NCBI GenBank assembly: GCA_930367215.1
Contig: OV884057.1
Location: 252,180,830-252,244,829 of the forward strand
Length of the DNA: 64,000 nt
Direction of reading: 5' to 3'
From: Pollenia angustigena
Taxonomy: Eukaryota > Arthropoda > Insecta > Diptera > Polleniidae
Shown here in pieces: positions 45,481 through 57,643 of the stretch. The notes below the pieces were generated by a model. It saw nothing but the letters and a program-made list of their open reading frames with translations. It ran no database searches and was not told the DNA's origin. The position numbers were made by a program, and so were the translations under genes. Each line of letters starts with the position of its first letter. Within the stretch, counting starts at the first letter, position 1.

Positions 45481-46800
45481 TACCCTCCACCGACACTTCG
45501 AATGTTTTAGGAGTAATATCTGTATGATGTCTATTTATTATTATAATCTTTGTAAAAACAGACATTTGCATTAAATTTTGTTGCGGTTTAGACCTATATA
45601 AAATTATTGATCGACAATCAGAATCAATTTCAAAAAGCTTGAGTAGAATATCAGCTTAAGCTGAACTTAAATGATTTTCAGGAGAACAAATTATATAAAA
45701 GCCATGGTAAGCTATGAACCAATCATCCCATATTCTGCAGAACGATTTCTGGTATTAAAAAACATAAATTACAATACAGCGGTGCAATTAGTTTAAGCGT
45801 TTGCAGTGAATTTCAGAAGGCTGCTAAAATGGAATCTAAGGTAAATTATGGACCGTATATCATATCATATATTGCATAACATTTTTTCTGGCCTTATGAA
45901 GCTAAACTGGAGAAAAGTTTACCGCGTATTTAATTATTTTACCAGAGTGGGCTTTAAATGAGGCCTATGGTGAGCTATGCACCGATCTTCACCAAATTTC
46001 ACAGTGTCATTTCTAGTTCAATAAAACTGTGATGTACTAAATTTTGTTTTTTATTATTATTTTTTACGTTTTTAGGCGAACTAAGCTCTTTTCCGGGAGT
46101 AAGTTTTATATGGAGCCTAGGGTAAATTATGAACTGATCTTTACGAAATTTCACGGTCTTATTTCTAGTCCTATGAAACTTTGATGTATCACATTTTGTT
46201 ATGATAGCAATATTTTTTACGATTTCATGCGTACTAAACTGTTTTCCGGAAGTAAGGTTTATATGGGGCCTAGAGTAAATTATGGACCGATCTTCACAAA
46301 ACTTCACAGTATCATTTCCTGTCCTATAAAACTGTAACGAGCCAAATTTTGTTGTGATAACATTATTAATTATGGTCTTAGGCGTACTATACTGATTTCC
46401 GGGAGTAGTGCTTATATGGGGCCTATTTCATTCTGTGCATTATTCCACCATTTATGTTAGTTTTTGTAACAAAATTATCAATTTTTTTAGGTTGTGGTTC
46501 CACATTTTGATTCATAGCTCTGATCCTACTAAACGGATTTTGCTGAATGTCAATCGCAAACTGCTTAGAATAACTACAAGCAATTTGACACCCAGCTTGT
46601 TTAGTTCTTTTGAGTTTTTCGAAAGTGAGCGTGTTTTCAACAGACGGACAGACAGACGGACATGGCTAAATCGACTTAGAATTACTCAAGGACCCGGAAT
46701 GTATATACTTTATGGGGTCTGAGATGAATAATAAAAAAGTTTCATACGGAATGACAAACTTAATATACCCTCTTCACAGCTAATTGTGGTGCTGGGATTA
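45481..46800 (-). mobile_element. DINE-1-like element, family A, lacking its 3' terminus
   Basis: In reverse it runs from near 46800 (TAGCTGTGAAGAGGGTATAT) through GTATATACATTCCGGGTCCT, the CCGTCTGTCTGTCCGTCTGT core and three CCTTACTTCCGGAAAACAGT-type units to the GTGTCGGTGGAGGGTA box at 45481. The ACTCTAACTTGTT terminus is missing, replaced by AATAAATAA. Confidence 0.8.
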
Positions 46801-47082
46801 AAAAACAATGTTATTTTCGGTGATGGATATGGACCGATCTTGCTAAATTTCAATAGCAAACAATTTCTGACTATATGTGACATAAATGTACAACAACCAC
46901 ATCATATCTGGGGTCTTTGGAAACCCCATATCAACGGTCAAATGGACAGACGGACATCTTTTAATCAATTTCGCTCCTAATAAGGACACTAAATATATAT
47001 TTTTTATAGGGTCTAAGATCAATATTGTAGGAATTAAAAACGAAATGACAAGCTTCTATCGTCAGTGAAGAGTTTAAAAAAT
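46801..47082 (-). mobile_element. DINE-1-like 5' fragment, family C, head to tail with 45481-46800
   Basis: GGACCGATCTTGCTAAATTT, CATAAATGTACAACAACCAC, the GGACAGACGGACATC core, AAGGACACTAAATATATATT and GGGTCTAAGATCAATATTGT match the 5' half of the family C element at 33954-35419. It abuts the family A copy in the same orientation. Confidence 0.7.
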
Positions 47083-48379
47083 CGGTTATTTTATTCGAAT
47101 TTTTCTTTTCTATCCCACTGCTTAAGTATTGCATAGAATATTTTTGAGTTGTTTTCCTATTTTTATTCTACATTTAAAAGTTGCTATTTTTTGCCTGGAA
47201 AGGCTTGTAAAGAGGGATTTACGCAAGGATTTTTTTCATTCACGTTTATACATGGATTGTGTTAGATAAGCTTGAATAATAAAACATGTCATGATTTTTA
47301 AAATGTTCCTTTTTAAAAGCGCTTATTTTTGGTAGCAGAAAAATAAATAACTTTGCCAACGAAAGCTTTAAATTTCTTTAATTTTGCACCAGTAGCCACA
47401 AGAGACAGTAAAACGTGGCATATATTTTTATTTGTTTCTAATACCACAACACAAGTAGTTAACAAACAGTTTTTTCATCAGCACTGTTTATGTGACGAGC
47501 ATGGGCAGACAAGAAATATTTTGTCGCTGTTGTGTTGTGCCGTTTGAGTTTAATCGCTTGTAGTGTTTTTCAGCTTCCGGAAGTTGTGTCATGTTAAATC
47601 ATCTCAAATATTCGTTGATGCATTAAATTTATTGTGATTTTTCTACAACATCCTTACCAGCCTCGAGGCAAGCATGCATGCAACATAAACATGCCACCAG
47701 CGCTGTTGCACAATATAAATGCAATTATTTACACAATTAAGTGTGCGTGTATAGCAAAATAATTTATATGCATTTTGAAGTAATTTGTTTTGTATTATGT
47801 TTTAAAATCCTTTGGTGTTTACTTGAATAATTAAACTAATTATTGTAAATTACGTAACTGTTACTTGTTTAAAGCTAAAGTACTAAAAACTTTCCTAACT
47901 ATTTAATTATTTGAATAATCTTTAATAATATTAAGTTTATTAAGCTCTCTTGTGCGGTTGGTTGATAATAAGAAATCGTTAAACTCATTAAAAAGTCATT
48001 CAATTAAAATATTCCCTTGAGGGGATAAAACTAATAAATAAATATCAGCGACAAAAAGCAACAAAAAGAAAAGTTAATTTCATTAATTTCACACAAAAAT
48101 TACAGGACTTAAAATGTCTTAAAGAAGGAAAATATGGAAAAACAAATATGGGGGATTTCATTTTAAGTGACGCAACTGGATGAAATTTGCACCCATTGGA
48201 TAGAAGTAGTAGACACAAACGAGATCCGTCAAAAAGTTTTTGAGTGATATGTGGTCAAAATTTGGCATTTTGGGCAAACAGGTCTTTAATTTTTTTTTAA
48301 ATTAAAACTATTTTTTAATTTTTTTTTAAGTGGGTAATTTTATTTTTTAATTTTTTTTTTTTTTTTTGCTTTCGTTTAA
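47083..48379. other. No gene recognised
   Basis: AT-rich DNA. The stretch 47150-47260 resembles parts of the decayed hAT relatives at 3820 and 60304 (TGCTATTTTTTGCCTGGAAA, GAGGGATTTACGCAAGG) but no ends are visible. A T-run lies at 48349-48367. Confidence 0.4.
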
Positions 48380-48600
48380 GGTAGTTTGGCACATAGGATC
48401 TAATTGGCACAAGAACCAAGTCCATTGAAAATGGACGGATAATTACGCATCGCCCAATACAAGATTTTTTTGTGCCCATAAACCATATTTTTATGTTGGT
48501 ATTAAATTTGGGCCAAACTAATTTTATTGCAATTAAAACTATTTAACCAAATGTTATTGGAATCGATCTATATTTGACCATAGCTCCCGCACAAATAGTA
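48380..48600 (+). mobile_element. Possible family B DINE-like internal fragment
   Basis: TTGTGCCCATAAACCATA, AAATTTGGGCCAAACTAATT, TTATTGCAATTAAAACTATT and GATCTATATTTGACCATAG align with the middle of the 10605-11190 element. Both ends are lost. Confidence 0.4.
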
Positions 48601-48854
48601 CTCCTGCTTTTAATGCCATAACTTTCTTATAAATGTAAGTATTTGCATAAAAATTGTCGACAATGACTTTTGCGGCAGCTACTATGTCATCATAAAATGT
48701 TGTGCTGGTCCAAAATAAATAATTGGTCCCATATAAACCCCCTTCTTAAAATCACTAAAAAATTTATAAAAAATTTGAAAATGCAACACCAACATTTAGA
48801 AGGAAGTTGTGGCATTTAAAGCGATTTTCGGAAGAAGTTTTTGTATGGAAGCTA

Positions 48855-49568
48855 CACTGATAGAAACGTCTTCATTACGCTGATGTATTTTGAAATCAGT
48901 ACCATGACAAGTGTCTTCGTGTTTGACCCCATGACACTTTTCATCATGGTGATGTCAACCTTAACATTACTTGGCCAAAGGGTCATCAGCGTAAAAATTA
49001 AATTATGTCATCAATGGGATGACACATCGGCATCACAGAAATGACGAACATGTCTCAGTGCGATGACGCAGTAACATCAGAGAAAGGACACCTTAGCATC
49101 AATTTAATGACAGTTTGTCATTAAGTCAAAGTCACTGGAATTGACTTAACTCAAAGTGAGAGAATATTATTATTTACTTACCCTTTACATTAGGACCTTT
49201 GTTTACAGCAGAACTCTTAATAATAAGACAACAGCAGCATGCCCCATATGGTTTTTGTAATCAATCTACTTTAAAAATTTTATGTATGTAACTAAATAAT
49301 TTTAAAAAAATAGAATATAGGAATTTTTGCTTCTTATAATAGATTGTAATCATAAAAATAATGTTACTAATACACAAAATGTGGAATCGAATTGATGTCA
49401 CTATAGTCATAAAAAAGATGACACATAAAAAATTACAAAATTGTACGAAGACGTTAGTCTTTGGATTGATGTTACTTTTTGCATCATTGATGCAATTGTT
49501 AGTAACATTGATGTCACAATTCTGATGTTAGGGCATCATCAATATGAAGATGCATTTTTCTATCAGTG
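48855..49568. mobile_element. TA-flanked TIR element rich in GATGTCA/CATCA words
   Basis: CACTGATAGAAA and TTTCTATCAGTG form inverted ends with TA outside (48853-48854, 49569-49570). The interior contains more than fifteen TGATG(T/A)CA or CATCA words in both orientations. A dispersed-repeat piece also found at 19540-19690 lies at 49180-49330, probably a later insertion. No transposase was found. Confidence 0.65.
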
Positions 49569-49599
49569 TAGTTGCTGTTTTAAAAGTTATCGTCGCTAA

Positions 49600-49855
49600 A
49601 TTTTTTAACAACACCAACATTAAGAAGGAAAGAATGCCAAAAATAACATTGAAAGCAAAAACAAAGTTAAAAATAGTTCAAAATTTTGTTTTTGCTTTCT
49701 ACATAAATTTATATCGTGTTTCAAAATTTTCAACGCCACAAGATATGCAGCGATTAAAATTAAAAAAAAAATGTTTGACTTTGTTTTAGCTTACAATGTA
49801 ATGTTTGGCATTGCATTGCATTTTACACAATTAGGGCAGGGCCTCATAAAGTTAA
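49600..49855. mobile_element. Decayed relative of the 25600-25873 MITE
   Basis: AAAATAACATTGAA(A/C)GCAAAAAC, CAACGCCACAAGATATGCAG and ACAATTAGGGCAGGGCC follow the order seen in the 25600 copy. The left end is lost and the TTA duplication cannot be recovered. Confidence 0.65.
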
Positions 49856-49879
49856 ACTTAAAAAAATCTATAAATATAT

Positions 49880-50703
49880 AAAACAGAATATTTTGGCGGG
49901 TGACACTGTGAAGTCTGATTTTTGATTTTCGGTCTGCGGTCGGAGGGGCGTGGCAAAATCCAATTTGCATATTGCACTACCAATGACATCTATATAATTG
50001 TGACGATTTTTTCTTTAAAATGATCGCCATGGTCCAACTTAGATTTATATAAAAAGAAAATACCTAAGATCAGAAAACGGCTCCATCGATTTGACAAATT
50101 TTTCTTTCAAATGTTCGTATTAATCCATTTTAAGTTTTTATCAAAAGAAAAATTTACCACGCCTACTTTTACGCCCACTTTTTCTATTAAGCGCATAACT
50201 TGAGAACGGCTTGAACGATTTGGACGATTATTTCTTTTAAATTATTGCCATGGTACAACTTAGGTTTTTACGGAAAGAAAATTTTGCCCCGCCCACTTTT
50301 TTCGATTTACCTAAAATCAAAAAACGGCTCCATCGATTTGACTAATTTTTCTTTTAAATGTTCGTATTAATCCATTTTACGTTTTCATCGAAAGAAACAT
50401 GTACCACGCCTACTTTTACGCCCACTTGTTCTATTAAGCGCATAACTTGAGAACGGCTTGACCGATTTGGACGATTTTTTCTTTAAAATCATCGCCATGG
50501 TCCAACTTAGGTTTTTACGGAAATAAAATTTAGCCCCGCCTACTTTAACGCCCACTTTTTTCAATTTACCTAAAATCAGAAAACGGCTACATCGATTTGA
50601 CTAATTTTTCTTTCAAATGTTCGTATCTTTTTAACGGATTTTAAAAATCGAACGCAAACATTGTTCCTAATTTTCACAGGACAACGTCTGTCGGGTCAGC
50701 TAG
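49880..50703 (+). mobile_element. Helitron 3' region with long tandem repeats
   Basis: The right end CGTCTGTCGGGTCAGCTAG then T (50700-50703 is CTAG) is a Helitron-type terminus. Upstream, a unit of about 245 bp containing CACGCCTACTTTTACGCCCA, AAGCGCATAACTTGAGAACG and AAACGGCTCCATCGATTTGA is present two and a half times. The 5' end is not identified. Confidence 0.65.
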
Positions 50704-50812
50704 TTTAATATAAAATTGGAGACTAATGTTACTAATTATTTTCATGGCTAAACAAAATAATATGGTTAAATGTATGAAGTTGATAACTAGCTAAATTGGC
50801 AATCACTTCTAA

Positions 50813-51441
50813 AGGCGCCCGTACACGACGTGTATTTGTCATCTGACATGTCAAATTTTCAAGTCACATGTAATTGTTCATGTCTGTCAAAATTGCTATT
50901 TTACATAAGGTTTATAATATTCGGTTACAAACATGTACATTCTTCTGACATTGTCTCTGTTTTTTTTCGCATTGTTAATGCAGAAACCAAAGTAGTTCTC
51001 GGTTTCAAAATAGCTTGCTGCCGCCACGAAAATATTTATTTGCACCGTAAAATAGTTTAGCCATCTTAAAATTTTTTCTTTTATTTTAAAGATACCAATT
51101 TAGAATTTGATAATTAAACGGTTTTTATGTATATATTTACATAAATTCTATTCAATGGTGAGATGAGCATATATATCTTGGTATTGTAAAATATTAACTT
51201 CAGCCGGCTAATGATTCCGTTAACAGTTGACGCCGCTGCCAGTTTCTTCCCGGCATAGATTTCTGATGTCAGATGGTTTGTCAGAAGAAAATAGAGCACA
51301 CTCTAATTGAAATTTAGTCAGATGACTTTGCGTCTGACTTTTACAGAAGCAAAGTTAAAAAGGTAACACACGACATGTATGTGTTTTGCAGTGGGAAATT
51401 TGACATGTCAGATGACAAAAACATGTCGTCTATATGCTCCT
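50813..51441. mobile_element. MITE with TAA target duplication, CATCTGACATGTCAAA inverted arms
   Basis: AGGCGCCCGTACACGACGTG at the left and ACATGTCGTCTATATGCTCCT at the right are imperfect inverted ends with TAA outside (50810-50812, 51442-51444). Just inside, TTTGTCATCTGACATGTCAA is mirrored exactly at the right. TCTGACAT words recur throughout. It is 629 bp without transposase. Confidence 0.7.
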
Positions 51442-53348
51442 TAATTAATTATCTTAATTAAAATTAAAGAAGATATTAACCATAATGAAATGAAAGTCGT
51501 CAGAAAATTTATTTATTTCCTCACGTTCAGCGGCACGATTTAATTTATGTTTAAAATAATTTCTGACTTATTCGGAATCAAATGTTGTATTTATGCCAAA
51601 ATTAGAAATAGAAAAATAAAAAGAAAAACTCTTTAGGGCTTTTGAAAACACAAATAAATAAAAAAAAAAAAAAAAAACCCCCAAATAAACTTACTATGTG
51701 AGTGAATTTATTTTTCAATGTACATAAAGTGTGTGAATTTTAACAAATGGCAAGAATAGAATCGGGAAAAAGTGGATTTAAAATTAATATAAGTTTTACA
51801 ACTTCTGCATGTAAAAAGAGTACATAAGTAAACTTTACTAAAAAAAAAAAAATGGTTTGTATATTTACTTATCAAAGTTTATTTTATTAAGTTTAAACAA
51901 AATATTATTTACAATACAACTGACAAGTAAAACTATGCCAGAATTTAAAATAAAAACTGTAGCCTAAAAGTATACTTCATATTAAGAATTCTATACAATT
52001 TTTATCAAAAAGTACTCCCAAACTTGTTGTTACTGTTGACTTTGAATTAAAATAACTTGCTGAGCTTTCTGCAAAATAGGAATTAAAACTAAAACGTTAA
52101 TGAGATAACTTTTACTTTCAGTTTATTTGTTCACATCTGCGTGTGTGGGGTGTGTGTAAGTTTCTTGTTAAATTCCTTTTTTTAGCTTTAGCTGGTGTAA
52201 CGTGCTTACATTTTCGTTAAATGAATGTAAATTTGTTTTTCTTAACAGGCGTAATTTGTCAATAGACATTCGCAATTTGTTTTGTTCACTTCTGCCACAA
52301 GGATTATGATTACACTCCATGTAACTAACAATGAATATTGAACTTCAGAATAAAAAGTTAAAGGCAGTGTGCTTACATTTAAGATCAAATTCTTTAACAA
52401 GCGTACTTGATACGCGTTAACGCCAGGCACCTAGAAATTGCATATGTATCTATCAGATAAAATTAAATACGTTGTCTCATTAGTGGAAATAAAGCTGATT
52501 AGTCAATTAGTTAAGCTCAACGTATTATGAGACTTTTTTGTTGCCAATACTTCGCTGGAAACGTGTTTGGAAAACAATTAGCATAGCCAGTTTATTTTTT
52601 ATAGCTTTTGTATTTAAGAAGATCATAGAAGGTGAATCAGTGTTTTAATGTACGCTTCAGTACTCAAGTTGTCTAATGCGCACAATTTCATACTTTAATA
52701 AAATATTTATATTCAATTGCTTCCTTTATGTTATGATATTTTAAGAAACAAGTGAAAAAAAATCCGATAATATTTATATGTGGAAAGGTTGACACTAACT
52801 ACTAGTCCCTTGAATTCGAACGACCCTTTCGTTCGCTTAACTGGTATTTAAAGCAAAAAAAAAATAAAGTTTATTTTTATTTTAAATGTTTGATTTGCAG
52901 GACAGGCAGTAAATTATATATAAATAAGTATTATGTATTTGTGTTGAAGTATCTGATAAGAAAAATAAATAAAGCAAGTAAAACTTCTGTTGCCGAATAT
53001 ATAACTTTATTTGTTTTTTTTTACTAATTTCCAATGCAATTATGTAATTCACAAAGTGTTCTTTTTTACTTTTTGCAAATATTGACTTTATGTTCACATT
53101 CAGTATATTTTAAAAATAAGGAATCTAACTTAAATATAAAAAACTTGCCAAGAAAAATATACTTTTACTGCATAATAATATATATAAAGATTGCCTCTTT
53201 ATAAATACATATGGGGCATTCCAAATCCAAAAATCCTAATCAAAAGCAGTTAGGATATTTTTTATATTCTTCTGTAAAAAACATCTAAAATCGAATATTT
53301 CCAGAAAATAAACTTCCAATTTGGATCATTATTATTTAAGTTATGAAC
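51442..53348. other. No gene recognised
   Basis: AT-rich, intron-like DNA with A-runs (51657-51676, 51841-51851, 52855-52866). CGAACGACCCTTTCGTTCG at 52819-52837 forms a small palindrome. Short minus-strand frames have no recognisable domain. Confidence 0.5.
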
Positions 53349-55365
53349 AACAAGTTAGAGTGCTATAGTCGGATGTGCCGAATTTTTGATACCCTCCACC
53401 GACACTTCGAATGTTTTAGGAGTAATATCTGTATGATGTCTATTTATTATTATAATCTTTGTAAAAACAGACATCTGCATTAAAATTTGTTGCGGTTTAG
53501 ACCTATATAAAATTATTGATCGACAATCAGAATCAATTTTAAAAAGTTTGAGTAGAATATCAGTTTAAGATGAACTTAAATGATTTTCAAGAGAACAAAT
53601 TATATAAAAGCCATGGTAAGCTATGAACCAATCATCCCAAATTCTGCAGAACGATTTCTGGTATTAAAAAACATAAATTTCAATTCAGCGGTGCAATTAG
53701 TTTAAGCGTTTGCAGTAAATTTCAGAAGGCTGCTAAAATGGAATCTAAGGAAAATTATGGACCGTATATCACAAAATTGCATAACATTTTTTCTGGCCAT
53801 ATGAAGCTAAACTGGAAGAAAGTTTACCGCGTATTTAATTATTTTACCAGAGTGGGCTTTATATGAGGCCTATGGTAAGTTATGCACCGATCTTTACCAA
53901 ATTTCACAGTGTCATTTCTAGTTCTATAAAACTGTGATGTATCAAATTTTGTTATGATAGCGTTATTTTTTACGTTTTTAGGCGTACTAAGCTGTTTTCC
54001 GGGAGTAAGGTTTATATGGGGCCTATGGTAAATTATGGACCGATCTTCACGAAATTTCACAGTCTTATTTTTAGTTCTAAATTTTGATGTACCAAATTTT
54101 GTTATGATAGCATTATTTTTTACGGATTTAGGCGTACTAAACTGTTTTCTGGAAGTAGGTTTTATATGGGGCCTATGGTAAATTATGAACCGATCTTCAC
54201 GAAACTTAATAGTTTCATTTCTAGTCCTATTTAACTGTGACGTGCCAAAATTTGTTATGATAGCATTGTTAGTTAGGATTTTAGGCTTTCTATACTGTTT
54301 TCCGGGAGTAGGGCTTATATGGGGCCTAAGGTAAATCATGGACGGATCTTCAAGGAATTTTACAGCGTGATTTCCAGTTAAATAAAACGAACTGTTGCGA
54401 AATCTTATATCATTCTGTGCAATTTTCCACCATTTATGTTAGTTTTTGTAACAAAATTATCAATTTTTTTTAGGTGGTGGTTCCACCTTTTGATTCATAG
54501 CTCAGATCCTATTGAACCGATTTTGCTGGATTTCATTCCCAAACTGCTTTGGATAACTACAAGCAATTTGGCACCAAGTTTGTTTATTTCTTTTGAGTTT
54601 TTCGAAAGTGAGCGTGTTTTCAACAGACGGACAGACGGACAGAAAGACGGACATGGCTAAATCGACTTAAAATTACTCAAGGACCCAGAATATATATACT
54701 TTATAGGGTCTGAGATGAATAATAAAAAAGTTTCACACGGAATGACAAACTTAATATACCCTCTTCACAACTACACGCAGAGAAAAAATATGGTTGGGCA
54801 TGGTTACGGCAACAACACTATGCTTAATGTAACAATATATTGTTGTCGTACACAAATAATTGCTATTTTTATTTAATATCAACAATATTATAGTTACTGT
54901 AAACATATCAATGTTTATCGCAATTATAAATTTGAGTATTGTTGACTGAAAAATAATTATTTTTCTAACAACTTTATTATGATAACTTTCTAAACATATT
55001 ATATTTCTCACAACCATATCATGATATTTAATAGCCATAACATGATAACCAGGGAAACCAGAAATATGCTCTTAAAAAAAGTGTTTTATGCGCATTAAAT
55101 ATGCAGTCAAATCTTGAAAATATGCATTAAAAGCTTGAAAATATGCTCTAAAAACTCTTAAAAATATGCCCTAAAAAAACCAAAACTGAGTAATTCAAAA
55201 CAAAAAAAAAATATTTTTATTCAACATTTTAATAATATTTGCATACAATAAAAAATAAAAAATTAAATAAATGTAACTAAAAACAAAATGACTGAATAAA
55301 ATTAAATTTTGTACTTCAATTTCTGAGGTCATGGAATTAAAATTATATATTAAAAAGCCAAAGTC

Positions 55366-56859
55366 TTATTGGTAATTGTTATTGCAATAAATAACAAAAT
55401 ATTGCCTTAGATTTTCAAATAAAAAACGTTGTCTATTACATCTGAATAGACTTTTATACATTGAAAATGTGCGTGCAACGTCCACAGATGTAATAGGAGC
55501 GTATTTGAAAGATAACGATTCTTGAACATTATATTTAAAAACTTCTTTTGACGCAGAAGCATTAGCTTCTTTAGTAAAATGTTCACATAGACTTTTTACA
55601 ACATTTAAGCCTTCGTTTTTTGAAATTATTTGTTGAAGTTTAGTTTTAAGGTTATGCTTTGCATTGCACTCCTCCATCTTGTTAATATTTTGAACAGTCT
55701 TCGTTAATATTGCGTACTGCTCAACAAGTGTGAGACCAGTAGTTTGCAATTTTTTTAATGATTTTTCAATGAAACCAAAATTTGCAGCAATGAAAATTAG
55801 TTCTTGTTTTGTTTTTGTATTTGTTAATATTTCTTTAGCTATTTTAATTGATTGAGACCCGTCACTGTTTAAAGCAGTAAGCACCTGGAGTATTCTTTCA
55901 TAATTTTCGGCGTAGTAATTAACCGCTGCAAGCCAAGTTCCCCAACGAGTTATAACTGGCTCTGGCGGCAACGAAAGGTCTGGGTACATTTCTTTTAAAA
56001 TTTCAATTCTATTTGGAGCTTTCAAAAACACTTTTTTTACATTTGCAATTACTTTGTTCACACTTTCGTATTGGTCCCTTATACGCTCACATAAACGATG
56101 AAGGCCATGGGCAATGCATGTAACATGCGTTACTTTAGGGTAAAACACTGCTATTGCTTTAGCAGCTTTGACCATATAAGGCGCCGCGTCTGTAACAAAT
56201 AGCAAAACCAAGTTTTTATTAAAATGAACGTCCAGTATTTTCACTGAGTTGTCAAAAAGTTGAGCAATTGTAGAATGATTTGTTTTATTCAAAACAACAG
56301 TGTTTATTAAAAACTTCTGACTTGCTATTTCTTCGTCCCAATGCAGCACACCAACAATAACATTTGCCACATTTCTTCCATTAGCATCGGTGGTTTCATC
56401 TATAGAAATCCATAAATATTGATTTTTTATGCATTCGCGTATGTTATCTAAACATTTTTGGTATATGCTATTGGCATATTTTGAACGTAAAAGCGACTCT
56501 GATGGCACTTTATACCTTGTGTAATCTTCAAAAAAGTTTTTAAGATGTGTATTTCGCATTTTAAACAGAGGAATATCAGCAGATAAAAATGCTTTGCACA
56601 ATTGCTCATTGAAAATATTTTGTTCTCTTGGAAGTGTACATTCTGGTAAGAATAATTGTGTAATGTTTTTGTTGTGAGTATTCTTTAAATTAACGTGTCT
56701 TGCACTTTCTATATGTTGTTTTATTAAAAATGTTCTTTCCCCGGATATTTCTTTGCTGCATATATTACAAAACAGAACTTCACCTGCTGCTCGTAAATCA
56801 GGATATTCGTCGCAAATAGCTTTCAATTTCACTGCTTTGGTGGGCTTTACTTTAGGCAT
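55366..56859 (-). CDS. hAT-family transposase, BED zinc finger plus DUF659-type core; catalytic Glu apparently replaced
   Basis: The 497-residue frame is complete. hAT transposases excise and integrate DNA in the nucleus using an RNase H-like D-D-E core. An N-terminal BED-type finger is visible (C31, C34, H49, H55). The core begins at SIDETTDANGRN (D154). The second Asp is D224 in LFVTDAAPYM, followed by the CxxH pair C248/H251 in CIAHGLHRLC and the R305-W306 pair in ITRWGTW. The C-terminal dimerisation block runs SVDVARTFSMYKSLF to the end. In the family this block reads S..(S/V)ER.FS with E as third catalytic residue; here it is Ala462 (codon 55474-55476, one base from Glu). The overall layout resembles the hAT clade that gave rise to vertebrate CGGBP1. 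The start ATG at 56859 precedes a Lys-rich basic stretch. It is the only gene of its element. Confidence 0.93.
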   Translation of the reverse strand: MPKVKPTKAVKLKAICDEYPDLRAAGEVLFCNICSKEISGERTFLIKQHIESARHVNLKNTHNKNITQLFLPECTLPREQNIFNEQLCKAFLSADIPLFKMRNTHLKNFFEDYTRYKVPSESLLRSKYANSIYQKCLDNIRECIKNQYLWISIDETTDANGRNVANVIVGVLHWDEEIASQKFLINTVVLNKTNHSTIAQLFDNSVKILDVHFNKNLVLLFVTDAAPYMVKAAKAIAVFYPKVTHVTCIAHGLHRLCERIRDQYESVNKVIANVKKVFLKAPNRIEILKEMYPDLSLPPEPVITRWGTWLAAVNYYAENYERILQVLTALNSDGSQSIKIAKEILTNTKTKQELIFIAANFGFIEKSLKKLQTTGLTLVEQYAILTKTVQNINKMEECNAKHNLKTKLQQIISKNEGLNVVKSLCEHFTKEANASASKEVFKYNVQESLSFKYAPITSVDVARTFSMYKSLFRCNRQRFLFENLRQYFVIYCNNNYQ

Positions 56860-57150
56860 TTTCTACAAAATAACAAAACTTTAATTAAAAACAAGTTGCA
56901 GTTGCACAAATATAAACAACAATTGTTACACTGATGGCTTGGGGTTTTTAAATAATGAATTAAAAAGTATACGCCTGTTAAATAGTTTTTTAATAAATTA
57001 AATTTTATATTCCATCAACAGGTCAATATTTTTTGTGCACATAGCTATTTTTTGAATGTTGTGGTTTATACATACTTATATTGTTTTCCAGAACTTTCCC
57101 TTTGTATGAAGTTTGAAAGTTTAAGAAAATATTAAAACGTGATGCAACAG

Positions 57151-57241
57151 CAAAGGCGAATTCACAAGTACAAAATGTAAACAAACATCACTGACAAACA
57201 AAACCTAAACTTAATATAAAAAAATTGTGAATTCGCCTTTG
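57151..57241. repeat. Small inverted repeat in the hAT 5' region
   Basis: CAAAGGCGAATTCACAA and its exact complement flank 57 bp. No target duplication is evident. A third AATTCGCCTTG word lies just outside (57253-57263). It could be a tiny MITE or part of the element's own control region. Confidence 0.6.
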
Positions 57242-57537
57242 TAGCCATAAATAAATTCGCCTTGGGTTAAATTAGTGTAAAAATTAAATATAGATGGCGA
57301 AGTTGTAGCAATTCATTTGGTATACATAAAGATATTTATAAAAGATATGCCATCTGGTAACAATAATTTTTTTTCTCGGTGTGAAAGCAGTTAAACTTAA
57401 AAAAAAATTAAGACATTATCAAAATATGCTTCAAAAAGTTAAAATATGCGCTAAAAACATAAAATATGCTGCAAAAATGCTGTTTTTACAAAAATATGCT
57501 GCAACGGGTAAAATATGCAGAAATATGCACTAACGAA

Positions 57538-57643
57538 TCGATGCCAAAATTCATAAAAAGTTCTAAAACGGATAAATATATTGCTTTTGCCTTCATTGGT
57601 CGCACAAGGAAAAACATGCAATTGCATATTTCTGGTTTCCCTG
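57538..57643. repeat. Conserved 100-bp terminal segment of the hAT element
   Basis: Unlike the AAATATGC-rich zone next to it, this segment (AATCGATGCCAAAATTCATA, CCTTCATTGGTCGCACAAGG, AAAAACATGC) has no subterminal words, yet it is well kept in the old copy at 12025-12190. In both copies one frame stays open (SMPKFIK, AFIGRTRKNMQ). That may reflect cis-function or simply limited divergence. Confidence 0.6.

Larger units (their letters stand above)
55050..57643 (-). mobile_element. Complete hAT element with perfect 8-bp target duplication
   Basis: The terminal repeats CAGGGAAACCAGAAATATGC are exact inverted copies. The octamer ATGATAAC directly precedes (55042-55049) and follows (57644-57651) the element. 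Both subterminal regions carry five or more AAATATGC(N2-3)(A/T)AAA words, probable transposase-binding sites as known for hAT elements. The 2594-bp element encodes one uninterrupted transposase on the minus strand. A small inverted repeat (57151-57241) lies in the transposase 5' flank. Confidence 0.95.

Noticed and set aside
53839..54339. 166-codon open frame on the minus strand
   Set aside because: It translates three family A repeat units (recurring RPHI..TPGKQ and KNNAIITKF blocks). Other copies of the same units are closed, so it is a repeat artefact.
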